A stretch of DNA of 64,000 nucleotides, taken from NCBI RefSeq assembly GCF_016937655.1, contig NZ_JAFHKL010000001.1, forward strand, positions 434,001-498,000, given 5' to 3'. The position numbers and the translations under genes are program-made. This document shows positions 42,613-51,468 of this stretch, in pieces (the stretch's first letter is position 1; every line of letters starts with the position of its first letter). The notes beneath the pieces were generated by a model that worked only from the letters and a program-made list of their open reading frames with translations, searched no databases and had not been told where the DNA came from. The DNA is from Chromobacterium alkanivorans (GTDB taxonomy: Bacteria; Pseudomonadota; Gammaproteobacteria; Burkholderiales; Chromobacteriaceae).

Positions 42613-42811
42613 TTCTGACAGGTGATTACCCTGCGGATGACGCGATGGCAGGCTTGATGCTGTGCCAGCGTGCCCGTACCTGCGGCATGCCCCAGTGAGA
42701 TGGCGGTTGGCCGGATGCCGGCAGGACACGTTCACTAACAGGAAGCCGAGATGGGTTGTGGCCTACCCTGGCAGGCACGCCTGCATCTGGCAGCGTGCAC
42801 CTTGTGACGCC

Positions 42812-42842
42812 AATAGAAAAGCGGGCCGCCAGCGACCCGCTT
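42812..42842 (-). terminator. terminator of the hsd operon
   Basis: On the minus strand AAGCGGG and CCCGCTT flank an 11-nt loop and TTCTATTG follows. It lies about 90 bases downstream of the hsdS stop codon. Confidence 0.7.
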
Positions 42843-42931
42843 ATTCCTGCACCCGATACGTAGTCACCCGCTATCGGCAAGGCTGGCAGGTGTGGCGGGG
42901 ACCCCGCCAGCACCTTGCCTTTGTGTTGTTG

Positions 42932-44617
42932 TTACATTTGTTCTACCAGCGCTTCGGCGAGGTGGGCCTGGGTTTGGAGACTGGTGGCCAGGCGCTCGCG
43001 CAACTGAGCGCAGAGAACACGCAACGCTTCGACGCGGTCGACGATGCGGACCTGCTCGGATAGCGGTGGAACTGGCACAAGAATATTTTTAGACTTTGTC
43101 ACGGAGATATTATCTTGACCGGCAGTGCCTATAAGCTGAATGCTATTCAAAAATGAATTTTCGCAAAGGAATGTCCAAACATATTTGGAGCTCATTGGTG
43201 GAATAAGACCAAAAAAAGCAATTGCTTGATTGCAATTCCACTTGGGGTATGTGTTTGGAATAATTGCAACTTTACCAAGAGGTGGGCCAACAATGTTCAT
43301 AACCACATCTCCCGGGTAAAGCACCGAACGACTTAGTTTGGAATGATTTAGTTCCTCACTAATAAATTGTTTTTTATATTCAAAATCTATTGCCTGATTG
43401 CGAATATTATAAACTTTCAAATATGGCACATCACCATCAGGCAAAAATTCATGTGCAGCTGGAGTTGAGCCGGATGAGATAGGCCTACAGATATCTGCCA
43501 TCCTCACCCACTCCCATCCCTGCGGCAGCTCAAACGGCTTTTCGTCATCGGTGATGTCCGGCAGTGGCTTGTCTTTCTTGAGCTTGCCCTCGGCTATCAG
43601 CCGGTCTTTCTCTGCACGTATCTGCTTCAGTAGTTCGCTGGCCGGTTCATCGTTCGGGTCTTGCGGCACCAGTAGGCCGCGCACGGCCAGTTGCAGCAGG
43701 GTTTGCTCGAGCGCATCAACGGCTTCCGGCCGGTCCAGCACCAGGTCGAAGCTTGCGGCCAACCTCGCCCAGTTTTCCTGCAGCTGGTGCGCCGATTCGC
43801 TGGCGGCCAGCGCGTCGAATAGCGTGGTAGTCAGACGGGCGTGTTGCTCGGCTTCCAGTTGGCCGCGTGTTTCCAGCGCATCGCATAGCGCCATCAGCTC
43901 TTCGACTTTTGCGACGATGCGGGATTGTGCTAAAGCTGGAGCCATTGGAACAGGGATGGTCTCCCATTTACCCTTATTTAAAATCGCGATGGTGGTGCTT
44001 GATGAACGTAACCATGCCTCAGCTTGAAAATAGGAGCTTCGTAAAACCGATAGCCAAAACAGCGAATTTCCTCCAAGCGGAGAAATTGAATTGATTTGCT
44101 GATTAAAAGCGCAAGGTCGTGTGATGAAATTACATTTTCCAATTGTTCCAATGCAAACCATGAGGATTGAGCCTGCCGGAGCAAGTCGCCCTAATTGCTC
44201 TGCGCCAGCAGTAGACAAACCTTCATTTTTATACTCGACATAGTTTGGAAAAATGTCACCGGGTTTAACAAATGGCACATCGTCACCAAATGAAGCAGGC
44301 TCATTTTTCGACGGCGTGCCCCCAGTTTGGGTGAAACCCAAATCCCCTAAACGCACCCACTCCCACCCATCCGGCAGTTCAAATGGTTTTTCGTCGTCAC
44401 GAATCGCAGGCAGTGGCTTGTCCTTCTTGATTTTCCCCTCGGCAATCAGCCGGTCTTTCTCGGCGCGGATTTGCTTCAGCAGCTCGCTGGCCGGTTCGTT
44501 GCTCGGGTCTTGCGGCACCAGCTTGCCCTGTACCGCCAGGCTCAGTATCAGCTCGCGCAGACGCTTGATGCCGTCCGGCGCGGTGGCCAGCAGGTTAAAG
44601 CCTTCGGTCAGCCTCAT
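42932..44617 (-). CDS. hsdS: type I restriction-modification specificity subunit
   Basis: The product is 561 aa. Two target-recognition domains follow two nearly identical spacer units: EPASELLKQIRAEKDRLIAE appears near residue 42 and again near 325, each followed by KDKPLP and a PxGWEWVR motif. This internal duplication is typical of HsdS and sets the spacing of a bipartite target. The unusual N-terminal MRLTEGFNLLATAPDGIKRL and the central coiled DALETRGQLEAEQHARL spacer resemble type IB (EcoAI/EcoEI) S subunits. It overlaps hsdM by ATGA. Confidence 0.9.
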   Translation of the reverse strand: MRLTEGFNLLATAPDGIKRLRELILSLAVQGKLVPQDPSNEPASELLKQIRAEKDRLIAEGKIKKDKPLPAIRDDEKPFELPDGWEWVRLGDLGFTQTGGTPSKNEPASFGDDVPFVKPGDIFPNYVEYKNEGLSTAGAEQLGRLAPAGSILMVCIGTIGKCNFITRPCAFNQQINSISPLGGNSLFWLSVLRSSYFQAEAWLRSSSTTIAILNKGKWETIPVPMAPALAQSRIVAKVEELMALCDALETRGQLEAEQHARLTTTLFDALAASESAHQLQENWARLAASFDLVLDRPEAVDALEQTLLQLAVRGLLVPQDPNDEPASELLKQIRAEKDRLIAEGKLKKDKPLPDITDDEKPFELPQGWEWVRMADICRPISSGSTPAAHEFLPDGDVPYLKVYNIRNQAIDFEYKKQFISEELNHSKLSRSVLYPGDVVMNIVGPPLGKVAIIPNTYPKWNCNQAIAFFGLIPPMSSKYVWTFLCENSFLNSIQLIGTAGQDNISVTKSKNILVPVPPLSEQVRIVDRVEALRVLCAQLRERLATSLQTQAHLAEALVEQM

Positions 44618-46077
44618 GCCTTGCCCTCCAGCGCGGCGGCGAGGATGGCTTTAAGCTGGTCGCGCAGGGACTGGGCATCGGCCTGTAGCGCCTGGTACTG
44701 CGCCAGCAGCTCGTCCGGGTCATGGCTGATGACTTCGCCAACGTGCGGGTTTTTCTGGTCGAGGTTGAAGCCCTTGGCGCGGATGTCGTCGATGCTGACC
44801 TTCCACGCGAATTCGTTTTCGACGCGGCTAGCAAAGCCGTCGGCCTCGCTGCCCCACCAAGCTTTTTCCACGTCGAATTCGTCGATGCGGATAGGCTTGG
44901 TTTTGCTGTAGCTCTTGTAGCCGGCTGGATACTGGTGCTCGTAGTACCAGATGTCTTTGGTCGGCTGGCCTTTGGTGAAGAACAGCAGATTGGTTTTGAT
45001 GCCGGTGTAGGGCGCAAACACGCCATTGGGCAGGCGCACGATGGTGTGCAGGTTGCACTCGGTGAGCAGTTTTTCCTTGATGCGTGTTTTCACGCCTTCG
45101 CCGAACAGTGTGCCATCGGGCAATACCACGGCGGCGCGGCCGTTTTGCTTGAGTAGCTCGACAATCAGCACGAGGAATAGGTCGGCGGTTTCTTTGGTGC
45201 GCACATCGGCTGGGAAGTTGGCCTCGATGCCTGGCTCTTCGGTGCCACCGAACGGCGGGTTGGTCAGAATCACATCCACCATGTCGCGCGGGCCGTAGCT
45301 CACCAGCGGGCGGGCCAGGGTGTTGTCGTGGCGAATCTGGTGCGGCACCTCGATGCCGTGTAACAGCATATTAGTGACGCACAGCAGGTGCGGCATCTGC
45401 TTCTTTTCCACGCCGTGGATAGCCTGCTGCAGCAGGGCCTCGTCGTCGACGGACTTGACCTGCTTGCGCAGATGCTCCAGCGCACAGGCCAGAAAACCGC
45501 CGGTGCCGCAGGCCGGGTCCAGTACCGCTTCGCCCAACTGCGGGTTGACCATATCCACCATGAACTGGGTGACAGCACGTGGGGTGTAGAACTCACCGGC
45601 GTTGCCGGCGCTTTGCAGGTCTTTGAGGATTTTTTCGTACAGGTCGTTGAACTGATGGCGGTCTTGCTGACTGTTGAAGTCAATCTCGTTGATTTTGTTG
45701 ATGACCTGGCGCAGCAACTGCCCCGACTTCATGTAGTTGAAGGCGTCTTCGAAGACGGCCTGCACCACTTCAGCTCGCGGATTGGTGGCGGTGTATAGTT
45801 CCTTGAGCTCATCGAACAGCTGGTTGTTGACGAAGTTTAGCAAGGTGTCGCCGGTGATGCCTTCGGCATCTGCCGCCCAATTTCGCCAGCGGTATTCTTC
45901 GGGAATGGGCGAGACATAGTCATCCCGCATCATCTCGATTTCGGTTTCCTGGTCGTCGAATATCTTGAGGAACAGCAGCCAGGAGAGTTGCGAAATACGC
46001 TGGGCATCGCCATCGATGCCGGCATCCTGGCGCATGATGTCCTGGATGGATTTGATGAGGGTGGTGCTGATGGTCAT
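44614..46077 (-). CDS. hsdM: type I restriction-modification DNA methyltransferase subunit
   Basis: The product is 487 aa from the ATG at 46077. It has the N6-adenine methyltransferase motifs: DPACGTGGFL (SAM binding, near residue 190) and NPPFGG (catalytic, near 270). The N-terminal helical region ISQLSWLLFLKIFDDQE is HsdM-specific. Length is as in EcoAI HsdM, from memory. It methylates adenine at the target set by HsdS. It starts 16 bases after the GIY-YIG gene. Confidence 0.92.
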   Translation of the reverse strand: MTISTTLIKSIQDIMRQDAGIDGDAQRISQLSWLLFLKIFDDQETEIEMMRDDYVSPIPEEYRWRNWAADAEGITGDTLLNFVNNQLFDELKELYTATNPRAEVVQAVFEDAFNYMKSGQLLRQVINKINEIDFNSQQDRHQFNDLYEKILKDLQSAGNAGEFYTPRAVTQFMVDMVNPQLGEAVLDPACGTGGFLACALEHLRKQVKSVDDEALLQQAIHGVEKKQMPHLLCVTNMLLHGIEVPHQIRHDNTLARPLVSYGPRDMVDVILTNPPFGGTEEPGIEANFPADVRTKETADLFLVLIVELLKQNGRAAVVLPDGTLFGEGVKTRIKEKLLTECNLHTIVRLPNGVFAPYTGIKTNLLFFTKGQPTKDIWYYEHQYPAGYKSYSKTKPIRIDEFDVEKAWWGSEADGFASRVENEFAWKVSIDDIRAKGFNLDQKNPHVGEVISHDPDELLAQYQALQADAQSLRDQLKAILAAALEGKA

Positions 46078-46093
46078 GACCGTCTCGTGCTTC

Positions 46094-46591
46094 TTAATGA
46101 GTGCGGAAGGTGTTCCAGTCGGCCGTATCAAGCTGCATGGCGCAGTAGGCTTCGAACAGGTACAACTCCAGCGGATTGTCTATGCGGATAAAGGCAACAT
46201 CTGCCGCGATGAGGCGCTGTTGCGCCTGTGCAAAGGCCAAAGCGATTTGCGGGTCTTTCATGGCTTCATCGCGGGTAAGTTGATGGCCCACCGTCTGGCT
46301 CGCCATTTTATAGGCAAGTGAGGCACCGAAATGGGTTTTATCTGTAACATGCTGACGCAAGCGCTTGATGACACCGCGCGAGATGCCGACATAGAACGGG
46401 CGGCCTTGCTCGATAAGGACATAGCAGCCGGAAAAATCACTGCTCAAGCCCAGTTGCTTGGTGAGTGTTTTTTCGGCGACGCCCGGCTGGGCAAACCGGG
46501 CTAGCTCGATTGGTGTGTGATGGTTGCTTGCAGCATTGCCATGTAGTTGGGCAAGACGTTGGCGGCCAAGCTCGCAAAGGTGTGCTGACAA
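46094..46591 (-). CDS. GIY-YIG nuclease-domain protein inside the hsd operon
   Basis: The product is about 165 aa from a TTG at 46591; no in-frame ATG fits close to the hsdR end. A GIY-YIG core is visible near residues 54-85: GCYVLIEQGRPFYVGISRG, then IKRLRQHV with the catalytic-type arginine. The glutamate expected later could be in PLELYLFEAY. It lies between hsdR (18 bases) and hsdM (16 bases), so it is part of the operon. A role in restriction or in regulating it is an inference. Confidence 0.75.
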   Translation of the reverse strand: MSAHLCELGRQRLAQLHGNAASNHHTPIELARFAQPGVAEKTLTKQLGLSSDFSGCYVLIEQGRPFYVGISRGVIKRLRQHVTDKTHFGASLAYKMASQTVGHQLTRDEAMKDPQIALAFAQAQQRLIAADVAFIRIDNPLELYLFEAYCAMQLDTADWNTFRTH

Positions 46592-46608
46592 TTATCGATG
46601 GGCATTGG

Positions 46609-49062
46609 CTATTGGTATAAGGCTTGTTCTAGGTTGCGCAGGGCTGTCTGGTATTGTGGTTTGCCGCCAAACGACCTAATCAGCTCCACGGGTGAACCCA
46701 GGGAAGCGAAGTCTGGCGTGCGCAAGACTTCGACTTTCTCGATATTGGCGATTCCCTCGTCTGCGTACTTGTCCAGCAGCTTTTCCAGCACTTTGCGGGC
46801 GGTGCCGCTGTGGCGGGTGAAGTAGTCTCTTTTCTTCACGTTGTCGGCGCGCTCGCGGCGGGTAAGTGGCTTCTGGCCGAAGACGATGTGGCAGATAAGG
46901 TCGAACGGGTCGAGGTCTTTGCCTACTTCCTTGGCCAGTTCGTCAAAGAACACGCCTTGGGCTTCCAGCTCGTCGACAATGGCCTGTTTCTTGTCAGCAT
47001 CGGTCCAACTTTGCAGAAAGTCGTCCAGCGAGGCGAAGCGCTTGTTCAACTGAATGCGGGTGTAGTCCTTGAGAGATTCGGTAATCAGTTTGCCGTCGGC
47101 ACCCATGTATTGCACGCGCTCGTTGGCAACGTAAACGGGCACGTCATTAACCACATATTTGATGCGTCCACTACCCGACCCTGTATTGCCATCCATGCCG
47201 TCATCACAACCATAACTATCGCGCGGCTCTTTGACAGACTGGCCGTCGTCCTCCGCCAACGTGTCTGTCGGCAAGCCAGTTTCTTCTGGTGGCGTGATGG
47301 CTTCATCACTATCCGGCTCATAAATCACCGTCGGTTCGCCATCGAAGGCTGGGTCGGCAAAGTTTTCAGTGGCTTTCTTGAAGTCCAGAATCGTGAACCA
47401 CAGCTTGCCGTAGTCTTCGTTGATGCGCGTACCACGACCGATGATTTGCTTGAACTCGGTCATGCTGTTGATGGTGCGGTCGAGCACCACGAGTTTGCAG
47501 GTTTGGGCATCGACACCAGTGGTCATCAGTCGGCTGGTGGTGGCAATCACCGGGTAGGCCCGCTTGGGGTCGATAAAGTTGTCCAGCTCCATCTTGCCTT
47601 CGGCGTTATCCCCGGTGATTTGCACCACATACTTGGGGTTGGCCGCAGCTAAGTCTGAGTTGGCGTTTATTAACGCTTGCCGCATACGGCTGGCATGGTC
47701 GATGTCTTCGCAGAACACGATGGTCTTGTTCATGCGCCCTGTCGCATGGAGCAGCTCGGTAATACGCTTAGCGACGGCTTCGTCGCGCTGGGTAAGCACC
47801 AGCGCCTTGTTCATGTCTTTCTGGTTGTAGATGCGGTCCTCGATAATCTGCCCCTTGGCATCGACTTTGCCTGCGGGTGGGCGCCAACCCAAGTCCTTGT
47901 CCAGGTCGACGCGGATAACCTTGTAAGGTGCCAGAAAACCGTCTTCTATGCCTTGCTTGAGCGAATAGGTGTACACCGGCTCGCCAAAGTAGGTGATGTT
48001 GGATACCTCTGCCGTTTCCTTGGGGGTGGCGGTCAGGCCAAGGTGCACGGCACTGCCGAAGTAATCGAGGATTTCTCGCCAGGCGGAGTCTTCCGCCGCG
48101 CTGCCGCGGTGGCATTCGTCGATAACCACCAGGTCGAAGAAGTCCGGACTGAACTGTTTGTAGATATTGCGCTCTTCTTCGGTGCCGGTGACGGCCTGGT
48201 AGAGCGAGAGATAAATCTCGTAAGATTTGTCGACCTTCTTGGTCTGGGCATTGACGCCCAGTTCCACCATCTCGGTACTAACTTGTCCCGAGCTATCGAC
48301 CTTCTCGACCCCTTTCTGATTGACGCTAAGCTTGGCCATGGCGCCTTTGAAGGGCTTGAAGTCGTTGACCATGGTCTGGTCGACCAGGATGTTACGGTCC
48401 GCCAGAAACAGGATGCGTTTGGCCGTGCCAGACTTCCACAGCCGCCAGATAATCTGGAATGCCGTGTAGGTTTTGCCGGTACCGGTGGCCATCACCAGCA
48501 ATACCCGTTTTTGGCCTTTGATGACTGCTTCTACCGTGCGGTTAATGGCATTGACCTGGTAATAACGGGCAGAGCGGCCTGCGTGATAATCCTGGGCGTA
48601 TATGGGGGCTTGTTCGGTGCTGATGCCTTTCCATGCCAGGTAACGCTGCCAGAGCATGTCCGGTGACGGAAACTCGTCCAGGCTGGTTTCGCGTTCCAGC
48701 ACGCCATCGGTCAGGGTTTTGTCGTGGAAGACAAAACCATCGCCGTTGCTGGAAAAGGCAAACGGCACATCCAGCATCTCGGCATACTTCAGTGCCTGCT
48801 GAATACCATCCCGCACTGAATGATTGTTGTCCTTAGCTTCAACCACCGCCAGCGGCAGGTCTGGCTTGAAGTACAGTACGTAGTCAGCACGCAAAACCGA
48901 CTTACGGTCCCGCATCCCCTTGTTGCCTCGAACTAGCACCCGGCCGGTGGTGAGGCCAACCTCTTCTCGCAACTGACGCTGCTTGTCCCACCCGGCATCC
49001 TCAAGGGCCGGGGTGATGAATTTGGTGCAAATATCCCGCTCGGACAGCTTTTTCTTATCCAT
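46609..49062 (-). CDS. hsdR: type I restriction endonuclease/translocase subunit
   Basis: The product is 817 aa. An N-terminal PD-(D/E)xK-type HSDR_N region ([15 protein letters not shown]) is followed by an SF2 motor with [11 protein letters not shown] (near 193), [10 protein letters not shown] (near 316), LTATP and [13 protein letters not shown]. The length and the short C-terminus match the EcoAI/EcoEI type IB R subunits, from memory, and not the ~1,100-aa type IA proteins. It translocates and cuts unmethylated DNA with HsdM and HsdS. It is first in the operon. Confidence 0.93.
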   Translation of the reverse strand: MDKKKLSERDICTKFITPALEDAGWDKQRQLREEVGLTTGRVLVRGNKGMRDRKSVLRADYVLYFKPDLPLAVVEAKDNNHSVRDGIQQALKYAEMLDVPFAFSSNGDGFVFHDKTLTDGVLERETSLDEFPSPDMLWQRYLAWKGISTEQAPIYAQDYHAGRSARYYQVNAINRTVEAVIKGQKRVLLVMATGTGKTYTAFQIIWRLWKSGTAKRILFLADRNILVDQTMVNDFKPFKGAMAKLSVNQKGVEKVDSSGQVSTEMVELGVNAQTKKVDKSYEIYLSLYQAVTGTEEERNIYKQFSPDFFDLVVIDECHRGSAAEDSAWREILDYFGSAVHLGLTATPKETAEVSNITYFGEPVYTYSLKQGIEDGFLAPYKVIRVDLDKDLGWRPPAGKVDAKGQIIEDRIYNQKDMNKALVLTQRDEAVAKRITELLHATGRMNKTIVFCEDIDHASRMRQALINANSDLAAANPKYVVQITGDNAEGKMELDNFIDPKRAYPVIATTSRLMTTGVDAQTCKLVVLDRTINSMTEFKQIIGRGTRINEDYGKLWFTILDFKKATENFADPAFDGEPTVIYEPDSDEAITPPEETGLPTDTLAEDDGQSVKEPRDSYGCDDGMDGNTGSGSGRIKYVVNDVPVYVANERVQYMGADGKLITESLKDYTRIQLNKRFASLDDFLQSWTDADKKQAIVDELEAQGVFFDELAKEVGKDLDPFDLICHIVFGQKPLTRRERADNVKKRDYFTRHSGTARKVLEKLLDKYADEGIANIEKVEVLRTPDFASLGSPVELIRSFGGKPQYQTALRNLEQALYQ

Positions 49063-49386
49063 AAACCGTAACCTGGCACGTGGTACTCATGCCGAGATTA
49101 TATCTGGATGTTCGGCACCATCACTTAAGTTCATGGGTGATTTTAAGGTTTTGGCATACGGGCAGGCGAAAGCTTAGCGCACGGAGATCTACACTCTTTG
49201 CTCTCTACGAGAACCGTTCAATCCTTTAGCTAGCTGTGAAAAGGGTTGCCGAAGCATTGAAAAACCACTTTGAGCGCATCGTTTCAGGTGTCCAGCCCCA
49301 ACCGCTCGCCGTGACTAACCTTCTGCATATATGAAGAGTCGAGGTACTCGTTGACTTCGAGCCTGAAACTACAGTCGCCCACTACA
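49063..49386. other. intergenic region, hsd operon upstream region
   Basis: These 320 bases contain no supported gene. The hsd promoter should lie here on the minus strand. No clear repeat or hairpin is seen. Confidence 0.45.
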
Positions 49387-50088
49387 TTACTCGTCAAGAA
49401 ATCCGGCTAGGGTGCGGGGAGGGCTGTCGTAGAGAGGGAGCTTGACCATGTACGGCAGCGTGGGCAGCTCAACAACGCCATGGCCGAACTTACCAGCCAG
49501 CTTAGCTGCCAACTGGTTGAGCTTGAGAACCTGACCGCGCACGCCGCTGAATAGCGGCATGGCGGAATGCCGCTCAATCATCGCGATGATGGCCGGTTTA
49601 TCTCTCTCTCGGACGGTTTGTACAGCGGCTGCTTCAAACTCGGCATAGCGGGTCGGCTCGATTCGCCAGGTCCATGTCGTTGTCTTGACCTTGGGCATAC
49701 GCTTTTCGTACTCCAGCAGCTCGTAGCCGAGGAAGCGCAGGTGCTGGCCACGGAGGCGGCTATCTTTGACCGCGCCGAGGCTGGGAGCATCTGGGTCAGC
49801 AAGTCCTCCCTTGCCGGCGGTGGAGAGCAAGCACCAGAACACCTCGCGGTTATCGTGCTCCACCAGAATCAGGTGCACGGACGCCCTCCGCTTGCGTCGG
49901 TCATATGCGCGGCCAGGCGCATCGCGATAGATGCCGAATTGTTCGACCTTGGGCAGGAACCGTCCTAGCTTGGTGGCGGGTAGCTGGCCAGATAGGTAGT
50001 AGTAATGGCCAGCCGCAGCCAACTGCTGCATCAGCAGCATCGCGGCGGTTTTGGAGCGGGGCAGTTTGATGGTTTTGCGCGTCGTCAT
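49387..50088 (-). CDS. hypothetical protein of the integrated element
   Basis: The product is about 233 aa from an ATG at 50088 (or 242 aa from 50115, which lies inside a palindrome). It is basic at the start (MTTRKTIKLPRSKTAAMLLMQQL) and contains RRASVHLILVEHDNREVFWCLLST (partly quoted) and RLRGQHLRFLGYELLEYEKR. There are no catalytic motifs I recognise. Its position beside Rep and a 13-bp palindrome suggests a plasmid maintenance or replication-linked role, but this is inference. Confidence 0.6.
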   Translation of the reverse strand: MTTRKTIKLPRSKTAAMLLMQQLAAAGHYYYLSGQLPATKLGRFLPKVEQFGIYRDAPGRAYDRRKRRASVHLILVEHDNREVFWCLLSTAGKGGLADPDAPSLGAVKDSRLRGQHLRFLGYELLEYEKRMPKVKTTTWTWRIEPTRYAEFEAAAVQTVRERDKPAIIAMIERHSAMPLFSGVRGQVLKLNQLAAKLAGKFGHGVVELPTLPYMVKLPLYDSPPRTLAGFLDE

Positions 50089-50113
50089 ACCCCGTATAGC
50101 GCCGCGTAGCGGC

Positions 50114-50141
50114 ATGCGATTAGAGATTTCTCTAATCGCAT
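50114..50141. promoter_or_regulatory. 13-bp palindrome, likely operator
   Basis: ATGCGATTAGAGA (50114-50126) faces TCTCTAATCGCAT (50129-50141) with a 2-base spacer. GCCGC-GTA-GCGGC (50101-50113) abuts it. It lies at the start of the 49387-50088 gene and just before the structured RNA region, so a dimeric repressor site is likely. Confidence 0.65.
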
Positions 50142-50323
50142 GAATGAACTGGGAGAGTCGCGCGGATTTTTGGCGCTATACACCAGTAGGAAAGACGCAA
50201 CCAGGAATGCGTACCTATCGAGGCGCCAACCTCTTCCACATCATGCATGGGGTGAGAGGCGCGCCAACGCCCTCACCCACTCTGGAGCCGTGCTCCCATC
50301 CTCCGCCAGAGGGTAGTTCTGTG

Positions 50324-50357
50324 GCGCCGTATGCTCGTAATGGAGCTTGTACGGTGC
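50324..50357 (+). ncRNA. group II intron domain V
   Basis: Exactly 34 nt in the canonical 9-5-4-5-2-9 layout. GCGCCGTAT pairs with GTACGGTGC over nine pairs, including the conserved G-U wobble in the catalytic triad, here CGC (50325-50327). The upper helix is GCTC/GAGC under the loop GTAATG. The 2-nt bulge TT (50347-50348) is on the 3' strand as expected. Confidence 0.8.
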
Positions 50358-51233
50358 GAGGGGGAGGCAGGGGACTAATCCCGGCTAACACCGGAGTAAC
50401 CCCTCTGCTTTATCCCATGTCCAATCTGGTGACCGACCAGGTGTAACTGGTGCGAACACGAAACGGACTCGGGGAGCAAATGCCCCGATGCTCCTGACAA
50501 CATGACCAAGGGGTGCGAGTCCCCTCCACGGCATGCAAGGAATTGCATGACGTGTGCTCGACAGGATGGCTGCGTAATCGCACACCGCGAGGTGTGCCTC
50601 GGCTGGATGGGGTAAGTGCCCCAGACCAGCCGGGCGAGCGCGATAGTGACCCAGGGTAGCGCCTGGCGAGCTTCGAGCCGCGCTGAGAGCTTAAACCTGT
50701 ACCTGCGCCGAGTCCCGGTGCAGTCGAGAAAGCAGTGGTGCCGTCTAGGGCCTGCAGTGCCTGCGATGTGGTGGAAGCTGCAAGCTGAAAACGACGATTG
50801 AGTAAGGAAGGGACTTCTCCCGGTTCTCCCTCCTGAAATCCGGTATCCAGCCCGGCCGTCGATGCTTGCTGCGAGCCAGCGGCGTTCCCTGTGAACGTAA
50901 GAAGTTGTCTAAGTGGTGCGAAATGCTCTCGGAGGGTCGGTCAGGTGGCACTGACCGGCACAGAGGTAACGACTCTGACAATCCCGAGAGAGTATGAGCG
51001 AGGCTTTTCGATGATGACCCCCGGCGGAAATCCGGGGCGAGTTGTGAGGCTGACAGAACGAAGAGAGTAGCGTGATGATGAAACAGGCTCGCGGCGTTGG
51101 CGCGTTGCGAGCTGACTTCCTGTCTTGGCGGACGGAGGTCTCATATGTTGTGGTCGAGCGTGTCTGTGACAGCTTGCCATCCCCACAAACCAACCACACA
51201 CAGGGCAAGCCGTACTCAGAGGTCAAGCATTCT

Positions 51234-51271
51234 GGCAGGCCCCGCCACTCTCCTTCTCGGCGGGGCCTGCC
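51234..51271. repeat. 13-bp perfect stem-loop
   Basis: GGCAGGCCCCGCC (51234-51246) faces GGCGGGGCCTGCC (51259-51271) with a 12-nt loop. It marks the 3' side of the structured RNA region. No U-tract follows, so it may be a structural or processing element and not an intrinsic terminator. Confidence 0.7.
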
Positions 51272-51420
51272 CCTTCAGCATTGAAGCACTACCTTGCTCA
51301 TATCATTGCGGTGTGCTCCCTGGTTTTGGTGGGCTCCGCCCCTCGCCCTGTCACCACCGCTTCAGCTCGGAGTCCCTAGGCGAGCCTCCCCGAATCTTAG
51401 GCCTTGCGCTGCTTCCCCAC

Positions 51421-51450
51421 CCGTTGGGTGCTGCTACCTGATATGGCCTA
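51421..51450 (-). other. ColE2-type replication origin (putative)
   Basis: Read on the minus strand, 19 bases after the rep stop codon, the sequence is TAGGCCATATCAGGTAGCAG followed by CACCCAACGG. From memory, the ColE2 origin reads TAAGCCTTATCAGATAACAG followed by CGCCC, immediately downstream of rep. The match in sequence and position is strong. Confidence 0.7.
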
Positions 51451-51468
51451 ACCGAACACATTGTCAGG

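Larger units (their letters stand above)
50251..51271 (+). ncRNA. structured RNA region, candidate circularly permuted group II intron
   Basis: No convincing protein gene fits about 1 kb. Order of structures: hairpin GGTGAG/CTCACC (50251-50277), hairpin CTCTGG/CCAGAG (50280-50311), a 34-nt domain V (50324-50357), a domain VI-like hairpin (50361-50416) with a candidate bulged A at 50412, a possible GTGCG 5' end at 50450, then domain I-III-like stems: AGGGGTGCGAGTCCCCT near 50508-50525, CATGCAA-GGAA-TTGCATG (50532-50549), GCACACC-GCGA-GGTGTGC (50580-50597), GGCTGG..GGGG/CCCC..CCAGCC (50601-50631), CGGTCAG/CTGACCG (50938-50957), CCCCGG/CCGGGG (51019-51037), and a 13-bp stem at 51234-51271. No reverse transcriptase is present. 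Domain order V-VI-I is the reverse of a normal intron. Confidence 0.6.

Noticed and set aside
51072..51284. Intron-encoded reverse transcriptase or maturase
   Set aside because: The 70-codon frame lacks any RT motif such as YADD, and no other frame in the RNA region encodes one.
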